From assembly GCA_001411745.2 (NCBI GenBank), contig LIQB01000001.1, positions 124,001 to 188,000 of the forward strand: a stretch of 64,000 bases of DNA. The letters are read 5' to 3'. The notes beneath the pieces are model-generated. The model worked only from the letters and a program-made list of their open reading frames with translations, was not told the origin of the DNA and did no database searches. The stretch is from Psychrobacter glacincola (GTDB lineage: Bacteria; Pseudomonadota; Gammaproteobacteria; Pseudomonadales; Moraxellaceae). The first letter of the stretch is position 1. The number at the start of each line of letters is the position of its first letter. A program made the position numbers and the translations under genes. Positions 54,464 to 62,982 of this stretch are shown piece by piece.

Positions 54464-54577
54464 GCTCGACACTTTTTATAAGTTGCTTATATTATAAATT
54501 GCTTATAATTTTCTCATAAGCTTTTAGTCGTCTTATAAGCTTTTATTCATTAGACGTGTTAAGTTATTTTTTGCCCA

Positions 54578-54611
54578 GCGCTTCTTATACATAGCCTATG
54601 ATGAGAAGCGC
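54578..54611 (+). terminator. Hairpin between ackA and pta
   Basis: Stem GCGCTTCT (54578-54585) with AGAAGCGC (54604-54611), inner CATAG/TATG pairing. No clean T-run follows, so it may be a weak attenuator or RNA-stability element rather than a full terminator. Confidence 0.5.
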
Positions 54612-54677
54612 GACGTTTTACTCATTCCAACAAGGATGAAGTGAGCTTTAAAAATATAATAAACCGTAGGATACTTT

Positions 54678-56834
54678 ATGCAAACCATTTTACTAGTTCC
54701 CATCAGCCGTGGTATCGGCGTAACGTCAGCAGCGCTTGGATTGATCCGCGCTCTTGATTACAACGGTATCAAAGCGGGCTTTATGAAGCCATTTTTGCAA
54801 GATGATACACTTGATAAGCAAAACAGTTTAGACAGCTCAAGCGCGTTAGCAATGCATGCTTTTGGTCTGACGCCACCTAAATCTATCAGTCGGCAGCGTG
54901 TTGAGCGTATGATTGGTGATGGTAATCTTGATGACTTAATGGAAGAAGTGGTCGTCAATTATCATACTCTGGGCGATGATTACGATGTGGTGATCTGTGA
55001 GGGCTTAGTACCGACCACAGAGACCTCTTATGCCTCACAAATCAACCGTGCGATTGCCCATGCATTAGATGCTAGAATCATCTTTGTTAGCACTGCTGAT
55101 ACCAGTAAACCTGCTTATCTGGCTGATAAACTTGACGTTCACGCTCGTGAGTTTGGCGGCATCGCCCATGAGCGCACGCTCGGCGCGATTTTGATGCGTG
55201 TACATGACTTGCCAAATGCGCAAAGCACCGTAGAAAATCAAATCGTTGCCCCTGGTGAAGCGGTTGTGAGTTTAGATGAAGGCTTTATGCAAGAAGTCCA
55301 GCGCCTATCACCGCATTTTAATACTGATGCGTTCCGTTTAATCGGGGTGGTGCCATTCAGTGATTCACTGTCCGTGCCTCGTACGTGGGATATCGCCACT
55401 GAGCTTGATGCCAAATGGCTCAATGTTGGTGAAGCTACGTCACGCCGTATTAACCGCATTAGCCTAACCGCACGCTCGGTCGCACGCGTCGATGAGGTGT
55501 TTAAACGTGGCACCCTTATCGTCGTACCGGGCGATCGAGATGATTTACTATTAGCAGCAGGTTTGGCTTGTATCAATGGTATCCCGCTGGCAGGATTGGT
55601 ATTAACCGGCGGCGTCGAGCCGAGTGCAACCGTCGCTGAGCTATGGCAATCTGCCCTCAAAACAGGCATCCCTGTCATGAGTGTCGAAAGCGACAGCTAT
55701 GAGACCGTACAAAGCCTCATGCACATGAGCGCAGAGATTCCAAGTGATGATACTGAACGTGCTGAAGAAGTGGCTCGTTATGTCGCCGCCCATTTAGATC
55801 TTAGCTGGATTAAAGACTATTTTAGTCAAAATCATGAGCCGCGCCTCTCACCATCTGCATTCCGTCATCAAGTGGTTAAAAAAGCACAAGACGCCAAAAA
55901 ACGCATCGTGCTACCAGAGGGTTCTGAGCCGCGTACCGTTGAAGCCGCTTGTATCTGTCAAAGCCGCGGCATCGCCAACTGTGTACTACTCGCTAAGCGT
56001 AGCGATGTCGAGCAAGTGGCTAAAAATCTCGACTTAGTTTTACCTGAAGGTCTTGAAATAATTGATCCTGACACGCTTGATATGGATAAGTATATAGCTG
56101 CAGTGGTCGAACGGCGTAAAGGTAAGACCAGCGCAGAAGTCGCTGCTGAATACTTAAAAGACACCGTATATCTAGGCACGACCATGCTACAGATGGATGA
56201 AGTCGACGGCCTCGTTTCTGGCGCGATTCATACCACCGCCAATACCGTCCGTCCAGCGTTTCAGTTGATTAAGACCGCACCGCAATACTCGCTCGTATCA
56301 TCAGTATTTTTTATGCTACTACCTGAGCAAGTAGTTGTCTACGGTGACTGTGCCATTAATCCTGATCCAAATGCCGAAGAACTGGCTGAGATTGCCATTC
56401 AATCAGCACAGTCTGCTGCCGCCTTCGGTATTGATCCAAAAGTTGCGATGATTAGCTATTCTACAGGCTCATCAGGAACTGGCGCGGACGTCGAAAAAGT
56501 TACACGCGCAACCCAAATCGTCCGCGAGCGTGCGCCACACCTAAAAGTCGATGGGCCGCTACAGTATGACGCCGCTTCTGTCATGAGCGTCGGCAAGCAA
56601 AAAGCGCCTGACTCACCTGTCGCTGGGCAAGCCAATGTCTTTATTTTCCCAGACCTCAATACGGGCAATACCACTTATAAAGCCGTACAACGTAGCGCCA
56701 ATGTAGTGAGTGTTGGCCCAATGCTGCAAGGTTTGAATAAGCCAGTAAACGACTTGTCTCGCGGAGCCTTGGTCGATGATATTATCTACACCATCGCCCT
56801 TACTGCTATTCAAGCTCATAGCGACGCGATTTAA
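54678..56834 (+). CDS. pta: Phosphate acetyltransferase (long, DRTGG-type)
   Basis: Interconverts acetyl-CoA and acetyl phosphate. Full-length three-domain form as in E. coli: N-terminal P-loop-like domain (LLVPISRGIGVTSAALGLIRAL), central DRTGG domain (around 230-340: GTLIVVPGDRDDLLLAA, AGLVLTGGVEPS), and C-terminal catalytic domain from FRHQVVKKAQDAKKRIVLPEGSEPRTVEAA to the end, with YGDCAINPDPNAEELAEIA and SYSTGSSGTGADVEKV. 718 residues (E. coli 714). ATG has AGG 10 bases upstream. Confidence 0.96.
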   Translation: MQTILLVPISRGIGVTSAALGLIRALDYNGIKAGFMKPFLQDDTLDKQNSLDSSSALAMHAFGLTPPKSISRQRVERMIGDGNLDDLMEEVVVNYHTLGDDYDVVICEGLVPTTETSYASQINRAIAHALDARIIFVSTADTSKPAYLADKLDVHAREFGGIAHERTLGAILMRVHDLPNAQSTVENQIVAPGEAVVSLDEGFMQEVQRLSPHFNTDAFRLIGVVPFSDSLSVPRTWDIATELDAKWLNVGEATSRRINRISLTARSVARVDEVFKRGTLIVVPGDRDDLLLAAGLACINGIPLAGLVLTGGVEPSATVAELWQSALKTGIPVMSVESDSYETVQSLMHMSAEIPSDDTERAEEVARYVAAHLDLSWIKDYFSQNHEPRLSPSAFRHQVVKKAQDAKKRIVLPEGSEPRTVEAACICQSRGIANCVLLAKRSDVEQVAKNLDLVLPEGLEIIDPDTLDMDKYIAAVVERRKGKTSAEVAAEYLKDTVYLGTTMLQMDEVDGLVSGAIHTTANTVRPAFQLIKTAPQYSLVSSVFFMLLPEQVVVYGDCAINPDPNAEELAEIAIQSAQSAAAFGIDPKVAMISYSTGSSGTGADVEKVTRATQIVRERAPHLKVDGPLQYDAASVMSVGKQKAPDSPVAGQANVFIFPDLNTGNTTYKAVQRSANVVSVGPMLQGLNKPVNDLSRGALVDDIIYTIALTAIQAHSDAI

Positions 56835-56869
56835 TTGCATTAAAATATAGGACTAATTGCTCTATAGAT

Positions 56870-56900
56870 AACCGGCTATCAAAATGATGGTCGGTTTTTT
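56870..56900 (+). terminator. Terminator after pta
   Basis: AACCGGC (56870-56876) pairs with GTCGGTT (56890-56896) with one G-T pair, followed by six T. It lies about 35 bases past the pta stop. Confidence 0.65.
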
Positions 56901-57115
56901 ATTGGCTATGTTTATAACTGACTTTTTAAAGAATTTTCATCACGGATAGCTAAGCGCTCATTTTACCTAGTATTTCAGCGCTTTTAATGACAGATGCCCG
57001 CTTGCCCTCTACAATAGCGCTACCATCGAAGCATTTAACCTAAAAAGGTCCGCTGATAAAAGGGTAAAATGCATCAACGACAACGTGCCTCTTATCTATT
57101 TTTACGCATTTATTT

Positions 57116-58030
57116 ATGCCAAATACCAGCAAAAATCCTCAAAAAAATACACCTGCGCCAGCCATTCGTGCTTATCTTGGCGGCTCATTTGATCCCGTAC
57201 ATGAGGGTCATCTGCAAATGGCGATGACTGTTTATCAGCGTTTGCTACCGATAGCCAAGCAGCAACAGCGCGCGCTGCACGTGTCACTATTGCCCAATGC
57301 GCGCTCACCCTTTAAAGAAAAAAGTACAGCTCCTAAACATCGTCTGGCGATGTTAAAGCTTGCGACACTCAATACACCGCTACAAATTAATGAGCTTGAG
57401 CTGTGGCAAACACCGCCTGTTTATACCATAAATAGTGTACGCACGTTGCGCCAGCGTTATCCGCATGACAGTCTAATATTCATCATCGGTATGGATAGCG
57501 CGCTGAGTTTGAGCAAATGGAAAAACGGTTTAGAGCTTACGGATTATGTCAATCTTTGGGTGTTTAATCGTGATGACCTGTCTGATATTAATAATAAAAA
57601 TAATCGCCTGTTGGCAACCACGACTCATTCCACGAAAAAAACGTTAGTCGCGCAGGATACGATGAACTTGCACATCCAATTACCTGCGCAGCTGCAATCT
57701 TTACGCATCGATGCGCCTATTGATTTATTACAGCCCACCTCTCAAGCATCGACCAATAGCCGTCTCTTGAAAAACACCCATCAAGGCCACATTTATATAG
57801 ACTCGCGTCCTATCGCCACGATATCCAGTACACAGATACGCCAACAGTTACAGCCGACGGAAAATCGATCGAATATAATATCGGCAGCGGCAAGGCAAAT
57901 GACATCTATCGCACCAATAAATGATATCATAGACAATACTGCACCCAATCCATTAGCTAAATGGCTAAATCCTGCTGTTTATCAATATATTATCGCCCAT
58001 CAGCTATATTCTGCTGCTCAATTCCGTTAA
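57116..58030 (+). CDS. nadD: Nicotinate-nucleotide adenylyltransferase NadD
   Basis: Adenylates nicotinate mononucleotide in NAD synthesis. Nucleotidyl-transfer motif AYLGGSFDPVHEGHLQMA is at about 20-37 and the second motif ISSTQIRQQL is at about 240. Also FIIGMDSALSLSKWKN. At 304 residues it is much longer than the usual 210-225: one insert lies before ISSTQIR (HSTKKTLVAQD...SRLLKNTHQG) and another after it (NRSNIISAAARQ...NTAPNPLA). Ribosome site poor. rsfS follows 141 bases downstream, the common nadD-rsfS pair. Confidence 0.92.
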   Translation: MPNTSKNPQKNTPAPAIRAYLGGSFDPVHEGHLQMAMTVYQRLLPIAKQQQRALHVSLLPNARSPFKEKSTAPKHRLAMLKLATLNTPLQINELELWQTPPVYTINSVRTLRQRYPHDSLIFIIGMDSALSLSKWKNGLELTDYVNLWVFNRDDLSDINNKNNRLLATTTHSTKKTLVAQDTMNLHIQLPAQLQSLRIDAPIDLLQPTSQASTNSRLLKNTHQGHIYIDSRPIATISSTQIRQQLQPTENRSNIISAAARQMTSIAPINDIIDNTAPNPLAKWLNPAVYQYIIAHQLYSAAQFR

Positions 58031-58171
58031 AATCGCCTTATCTTTGTCATTTTGCCCATCCAGTCTCTACAGCTGACTGGCGACATCTAGTCCATTCGAC
58101 AATGCCAACGCATGCAAATTGACGATTTACCTTTTTATTTTTAATATTGACGATTCAAGAGATCAAAATTT

Positions 58172-58585
58172 ATGACCAACACCATGACTGAAGAACGCTT
58201 AAAAGAATGCTTAGCCGTTGTTGAGACCGCTCTAGACGATATGAAAGCGAAGAACATCACCGTAATGAATGTAGAAGATTTGACTGACGTAACCGAACGC
58301 ATCGTTATCGCTGACGGTACTTCTAAGCGCCATGTACGCGCGATGGCTGACAATGTCGGCGCTGAAGCGAAGCAAGCGGGCTTTATGCCACTTGGTCGCG
58401 AAGGCGGTATCGACTCTGACTGGACATTGATTGATCTGGGCGCTGTCGTCGTGCATGTAATGACGCCGCAAGCCCGTGAGTTCTATGACTTAGAAGGTCT
58501 ATGGTCATCACCTGAGCAATTGGCTGAGCTGGTCGCTGTACCGCGTGAAAAGAAAACTGCTGGTCGCCGCAATAAAAATAAATAA
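58172..58585 (+). CDS. rsfS: Ribosomal silencing factor RsfS
   Basis: Binds L14 on the 50S subunit and blocks subunit joining in starvation. Family pattern: ALDDMKAKNITVMNVEDLTDVTERIVIADGTSKRHVRAMADNV, GREGGIDSDWTLIDLGAVVVHVMTPQAREFYDLEGLW. 137 residues with a basic tail (KKTAGRRNKNK). Downstream of nadD. Terminator immediately after. Confidence 0.95.
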   Translation: MTNTMTEERLKECLAVVETALDDMKAKNITVMNVEDLTDVTERIVIADGTSKRHVRAMADNVGAEAKQAGFMPLGREGGIDSDWTLIDLGAVVVHVMTPQAREFYDLEGLWSSPEQLAELVAVPREKKTAGRRNKNK

Positions 58586-58616
58586 TTTTATTTATTTTTA
58601 TAACGCTGTGAAAACC

Positions 58617-58649
58617 AAAAAGACCAGATATTTATTCTGGTCTTTTTTT
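58617..58649 (+). terminator. Intrinsic terminator after rsfS
   Basis: Stem AAAAAGACCAGA (58617-58628) with TCTGGTCTTTTT (58636-58647), 7-base loop, then T-run. Confidence 0.9.
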
Positions 58650-58810
58650 GTCTAAAATTTACCATTCTAATACCCTTTCACCTACTGCTAAATTTTAAGC
58701 GGCTGAATGCTTAGCATTAGATGAATGATTAAGCTAAGATAATACGCATTATTAATACCAGTATTAAAGTAGCCTCTCCCCTAATAAATCCCTATAGATT
58801 AGGAAAACCT

Positions 58811-59611
58811 ATGAGCTTAGAACCTATAAATATAGCAACGCTAACATCTTCTACCCCAAAAAATGTAGCCGACTTTAATCAAACCCTGCCGTTACATATT
58901 GCCAATCTAACCTGCGTCCGCGCTGGCAAAGCCATGCCATTCACCCGTGAAGAAATGAGTGCTATTGATAAAGCACCGATTAACGCACCTGTCGCGGTCA
59001 ATTTTATGGGATTAATTACTGATGAACAAGCCGATCGCAAGCATCATGGCGGCCCACTCAAAGCAGTACATCAACTGGCACCTGCAACTTATGAGAGGAT
59101 CAATACAGAATTTGGTCTAAAAGTCCGCGTCGGTACATTGGGCGAAAACCTCACGACCGAAACGGTGAATGGGTTGCCTGAAATGACCGAACCTACGGTT
59201 TGTATTGGTGACGTTTTTCAGTATGGTGGGTATTTTGAAAGTGAACGAATAGATACTAATAATAGTGAAAGCGACAGCGTTCAATTACGTATCGTTCAAC
59301 CGCGTCGCCCCTGCTACAAGATCAACGATCAGATCGGACAGTTTACCAGAGTGCCAAATATCGCGGCATGGGTAAGCAAACAAGGTATCGCTGGTTGGTA
59401 CTTTCAAGTCGTACGTGATGGTCTGATTAATGCAGATTTACCAGTTTACTTGATAGAACGCCCCAATCCGTTTGCCACGCTTGAAATACTGTGGCAATTG
59501 TCTAATTCAAAAGAGAAGTTTGATGCAGAGGTGATTGAGCCATGGCTCGCGATTGAGTGTTTGGAAGACAGTTGGAAGAAAGTGTTGGCGGAGAAGATTC
59601 GCAAGAATTAA
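58811..59611 (+). CDS. MOSC domain protein (YiiM-like)
   Basis: 266 residues with a MOSC domain, the C-terminal domain of molybdenum-cofactor sulfurases that serves as a sulfur-carrier or substrate-binding fold. The YiiM-type pattern is visible: PVAVNFMGLITDEQADRKHHGGPLKAVHQLA, VGTLGENLTTE, IGDVFQYG, and the conserved cysteine in RIVQPRRPCYKI. A C-terminal helical region (FATLEILWQLSNSKEKFDAEV) matches the 3-alpha domain of this subfamily. YiiM of E. coli reduces N-hydroxylated compounds; that activity here is inferred. Single gene, GGAAAA before the ATG. Confidence 0.87.
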   Translation: MSLEPINIATLTSSTPKNVADFNQTLPLHIANLTCVRAGKAMPFTREEMSAIDKAPINAPVAVNFMGLITDEQADRKHHGGPLKAVHQLAPATYERINTEFGLKVRVGTLGENLTTETVNGLPEMTEPTVCIGDVFQYGGYFESERIDTNNSESDSVQLRIVQPRRPCYKINDQIGQFTRVPNIAAWVSKQGIAGWYFQVVRDGLINADLPVYLIERPNPFATLEILWQLSNSKEKFDAEVIEPWLAIECLEDSWKKVLAEKIRKN

Positions 59612-59672
59612 AAAAGCTTTCAAAGATATCTCGACCTCATCTATCTACTATCAATAAAAAAATAAAGGCAAG

Positions 59673-59781
59673 TATAGTCAATCCTATATAAATCAGATAC
59701 GGTGTCAGGCTCGCTTAGTCTACTATTTGTAGTACTTTCGCTCGCCTTCCTTGTATCCAAATCATATTGAAACGACTATAT
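59673..59781. repeat. MITE family C, copy 2 (109 bp)
   Basis: Ends TATAGTCAA and TTGAAACGACTATA are inverted copies. Interior shared with copy 1 at 42053-42159, about 75-80 percent identical by eye. An open frame beginning at 59751 inside it joins amiD but the real amiD start is downstream at 59814. Confidence 0.85.
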
Positions 59782-59813
59782 CAAAGCTCACCTTTATTTA
59801 CACAGAGCATTTC

Positions 59814-60689
59814 ATGGTAAAAAACATCTTCTTAGCGTTTGGCTTAACACTGCCCTTGATTGGCTGCGTGACCACGACCTCCCCAGTAGCAACTACCAAG
59901 AACTACATCGTGGACAGTAAAACCTACCAAGCCACTGGCAAGAGCGAGCGCATCAAAACCATCGTCCTGCACTATACGGTGTCAGACAATGACAGATCGA
60001 TCAAAACACTGACCACAGGCAAGGTCAGCGCGCACTATTTAGTGTTAGATAATGACGATGATAAAATTTATAATCTAGTCCCAGAAAACGAGCGAGCTTG
60101 GCATGCAGGTGATGGCGGCTTTGCAGGACGGACAATCTTGAACGATACCTCTATTGGCATAGAAATCGTCAATGCAGGAATTGCGCCTGAATATAAAGAT
60201 GCGCTAAAGAATGGCGAACTCGACTATCATCCTTATGACCATTATGTGGCGTTTGACGAGTTACAGATTAAAAAAGTCGCAGAGCTGGTACAAGATATCA
60301 CCGCGAGATATGACATCTCACCGAAGAATATCATCGGTCATTCTGATATGGCACCCTCACGTAAAATAGACCCCGGTGCAAAGTTCCCTTGGCAGCAGCT
60401 ATATAAGCAATACGGTATCGGCGCTTGGTATAATGACGCTGACAAGCTTGCTTTTATGGATACAGACACATTTGCAGCGGCCACGATACCTGAGCTTAAG
60501 CAGCAATTTCGTGACTATGGCTATCAGATTAACAGTAGCAACGACTGGGACAAAGCCAGTCGTGATGTCGTCTATGCGTTTCAGCTGCACTTTCGACCCC
60601 GTAACCCAACAGGAACGGTAGACTTAGAGACTTATGCTATTTTAAAGGCATTGAATAAAAAGTATGCTGATATCAACGATTTTTATTAA
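59814..60689 (+). CDS. amiD: N-acetylmuramoyl-L-alanine amidase AmiD (lipoprotein)
   Basis: Outer-membrane zinc amidase that cuts peptidoglycan fragments between MurNAc and L-Ala. Match to E. coli AmiD is clear: IKTIVLHYTVSDNDRSIKTLTTGKVSAHYLV, NLVPENERAWHAGDG, NDTSIGIEIVNAG, and IIGHSDMAPSRKIDPGAKFPWQQL with the zinc/catalytic residues; a C-terminal peptidoglycan-binding helical domain ends VYAFQLHFRPRNPTGTVD...ALNKKY. Lipobox PLIGC at about 17-21. 291 residues from the ATG at 59814 (276 in E. coli). The first 63 bases of the longer frame lie in or near a MITE and are not likely coding. Confidence 0.93.
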   Translation: MVKNIFLAFGLTLPLIGCVTTTSPVATTKNYIVDSKTYQATGKSERIKTIVLHYTVSDNDRSIKTLTTGKVSAHYLVLDNDDDKIYNLVPENERAWHAGDGGFAGRTILNDTSIGIEIVNAGIAPEYKDALKNGELDYHPYDHYVAFDELQIKKVAELVQDITARYDISPKNIIGHSDMAPSRKIDPGAKFPWQQLYKQYGIGAWYNDADKLAFMDTDTFAAATIPELKQQFRDYGYQINSSNDWDKASRDVVYAFQLHFRPRNPTGTVDLETYAILKALNKKYADINDFY

Positions 60690-60733
60690 CCCTTTCATGT
60701 CATCAATAATAAACGAGCTGTACAAGGAATTTT

Positions 60734-61480
60734 ATGAGCACATTGTTTAGCGTAAATTTGAATAAATTGGCTTTAATCCGTAACTCTCGCGGTACTGACT
60801 ACCCTAACCTGTTGTACTTCGTGAAGAAGCTGATTGACCTAGGGGTTAAAGGCTTTACCGTACACCCGAGACCTGATGAGCGTCATATCAGATATCAGGA
60901 CGTCTATGATATCAGTGCATTCTTAAAGGACTATCCAGAGATTGAGTTCAATATCGAAGGCAATCCAAACGAGCAATTCTTAAAGATTATCCGTGAGGTA
61001 AAACCGCATCAATGTACGCTCGTGCCAGACAGTGACGATCAGCTAACCTCGGATCATGGCTTTGACATCATCACACATCATGAGTTTTTATCAACGTTAA
61101 GCAAAGAGCTGGAAGCGTTCGGTACGCGCTGTGCGGTGTTCATCGACCCTGATATCGAACAGATCAAAGCGGTCATCGAGAGCGATGTACAGACCATCGA
61201 GATGTATACCGAAGAATGGGCGCGCGCTTACAGTAATGGTAAGAGCGATGACAATATTGATTTCGATGAGGTCAAGCAACGCTTTAGCGATTGTATCAAT
61301 CTAGCCAATCAAAACGGTATCCGCGTCAATGCGGGTCATGATTTGAATTTGGATAATTTGGCTGATTTGCTCGCGCTTAGTGATATCGCTGAAGTGTCGA
61401 TTGGTCATGCATTTACGATTGAATCATTGGAGCAAGGCATGGATAATGTCGTGCGTCAGTATTTAGCAATTTGTGGGTAG
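60734..61480 (+). CDS. pdxJ: Pyridoxine 5'-phosphate synthase PdxJ, Bacteroidota-like type
   Basis: Condenses 1-deoxyxylulose 5-phosphate with 3-amino-2-oxopropyl phosphate to pyridoxine phosphate. TIM-barrel landmarks are intact: TVHPRPDERHIRYQDV (catalytic His), FNIEGNPN (catalytic Glu), QCTLVPDSDDQLTSDHGFD, IEMYTEEWA, RVNAGHDLNLDNL (His) and EVSIGHAFTIESL. The start VNLNKLALIRNSRG differs from the usual gamma-proteobacterial VNIDHxATLRNARG. HPRPDERHIRYQD, EFNIEGNP, VPD.DD.LTS and INAGHDLSLENI-like segments are the forms I recall from Flavobacterium and relatives rather than E. coli (TVHLREDRRHI, LVPEKR). 248 residues. RBS AAGGA 8 bases upstream. Lies between amiD and kbl. Confidence 0.87.
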   Translation: MSTLFSVNLNKLALIRNSRGTDYPNLLYFVKKLIDLGVKGFTVHPRPDERHIRYQDVYDISAFLKDYPEIEFNIEGNPNEQFLKIIREVKPHQCTLVPDSDDQLTSDHGFDIITHHEFLSTLSKELEAFGTRCAVFIDPDIEQIKAVIESDVQTIEMYTEEWARAYSNGKSDDNIDFDEVKQRFSDCINLANQNGIRVNAGHDLNLDNLADLLALSDIAEVSIGHAFTIESLEQGMDNVVRQYLAICG

Positions 61481-61714
61481 TCCAAACTAATAAGCAAATA
61501 GTCTATTCACTTTACACTCGATGCGGTGATGCTGGGATATATTTTATGCAGCCTCTGTCAGCGTAGACACAGCAAGCAAGTAAAATTTATACCAGTAGCA
61601 CGGCAATATTGGCGTATCAATTTTATTTTAAAATGACTACAGTTTGGTTCTATCAGCAGTCCTAATATCTGCATTATCAATAAAAACGCTAATAATATTA
61701 AAAAAGGAATCTTT

Positions 61715-62905
61715 ATGTATCAAGACTTTCAGAAGCATTTACAACAAGAAATCAGCGATATACGTGCAGCAGGACTGTATAAAACCGAGCGCGTGATCAC
61801 TTCTCCGCAAGATGCGCTAATCAAAATCACTGATGGCCGTGAGGTGCTTAACTTCTGTGCCAATAATTACCTTGGACTGTCTGATCACCCTGAGATTAAA
61901 AAGGCGGCTATCGAAGCCATCGAAAACTCAGGTTATGGCATGTCATCGGTGCGTTTTATTTGTGGGACGCAAGATTTGCATAAGCAATTAGAGGCAGCGA
62001 TTTCTAAGTTTTTTAATACCGAAGATACGATTCTTTATGCGGCCTGTTTCGATGCCAATGGCGGTGCCTTTGAGCCACTGCTGACTGCTGAGGATGCCAT
62101 TATTTCTGATTCGTTAAATCATGCCTCAATCATCGATGGTGTACGCCTGTGTAAAGCGGCGCGTTATCGCTATGCAAATGCAGATATGCAAGATTTAGAG
62201 ACGCAATTACAAGCGGCACAAGCACAGCGTTTTCGTTTGATTGTGACCGATGGTGTGTTTTCGATGGATGGTAACGTAGCACCGATGGATGAGATTTATG
62301 CGTTGGCACAAAAGTATGATGCTATGGTGATGATTGACGAGTCGCATTCAGCAGGCGTCGTCGGTCACACCGGTGGCGGCGTGACTGAATTGTTCAATCT
62401 ACGTGGTGATATTGAGCTGATCACTGGCACTTTAGGCAAGGCGTTTGGCGGTGCTATTGGCGGCTTTACCACGGGTAAAAAAGAAATCGTTGAGATGTTG
62501 CGTCAACGCTCACGCCCGTACCTGTTTTCAAACTCCATTCCTCCTATGGTGGCGGCGGCTGGGGTAAAAGCGTTTGAGATGCTAGCGCAAGACAATACCC
62601 TACAAGATAAATTGCATGAAAATACCGCCTATTTTGTGAAAAAAATGCAAGATGCGGGCTTCGATATCAAGCCCACCGCATCGGCAATTTGTGCGGTCAT
62701 GCTTTATGATGCCAATGTCTCGCAGCAAATGGCAGATGAGCTGCTGAAAGAAGGCATTTATGTGATTGGCTTCTTTTACCCTGTCGTACCCAAAGACGAG
62801 GCTCGCATTCGTGTCCAGCTCTCTGCTGCCCATACTCGCGAGCAGCTAGACAAGTGTATCACCGCCTTTATCAAAGTCGCCAAGCAAATGAAAGTGATTG
62901 ATTAA
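61715..62905 (+). CDS. kbl: 2-amino-3-ketobutyrate CoA ligase
   Basis: Second step of threonine breakdown: 2-amino-3-ketobutyrate plus CoA to glycine and acetyl-CoA. PLP enzyme of the alpha-oxoamine synthase group: NFCANNYLGLSDHPEIKKAA, GYGMSSVRFICGTQDLHKQLE, ISDSLNHASIIDG, MVMIDESHSAGVVG, and the PLP lysine in ITGTLGKAFGGAIGGFT. 396 residues, standard. AAGGA 7 bases before the ATG. tdh follows 77 bases downstream, the classic kbl-tdh operon. Confidence 0.97.
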   Translation: MYQDFQKHLQQEISDIRAAGLYKTERVITSPQDALIKITDGREVLNFCANNYLGLSDHPEIKKAAIEAIENSGYGMSSVRFICGTQDLHKQLEAAISKFFNTEDTILYAACFDANGGAFEPLLTAEDAIISDSLNHASIIDGVRLCKAARYRYANADMQDLETQLQAAQAQRFRLIVTDGVFSMDGNVAPMDEIYALAQKYDAMVMIDESHSAGVVGHTGGGVTELFNLRGDIELITGTLGKAFGGAIGGFTTGKKEIVEMLRQRSRPYLFSNSIPPMVAAAGVKAFEMLAQDNTLQDKLHENTAYFVKKMQDAGFDIKPTASAICAVMLYDANVSQQMADELLKEGIYVIGFFYPVVPKDEARIRVQLSAAHTREQLDKCITAFIKVAKQMKVID

Positions 62906-62982
62906 GCATCGTTCGTTATTCGTTCGGTATTCACTCGCTAGATTCAACCATTAAGTACAACACCGTTAAATAAGAGAAAAGT

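Noticed and set aside
59751..59813. Longer N-terminus of amiD starting inside the MITE
   Set aside because: The lipoprotein signal starts at 59814; the added residues derive from the repeat and would spoil the signal peptide.
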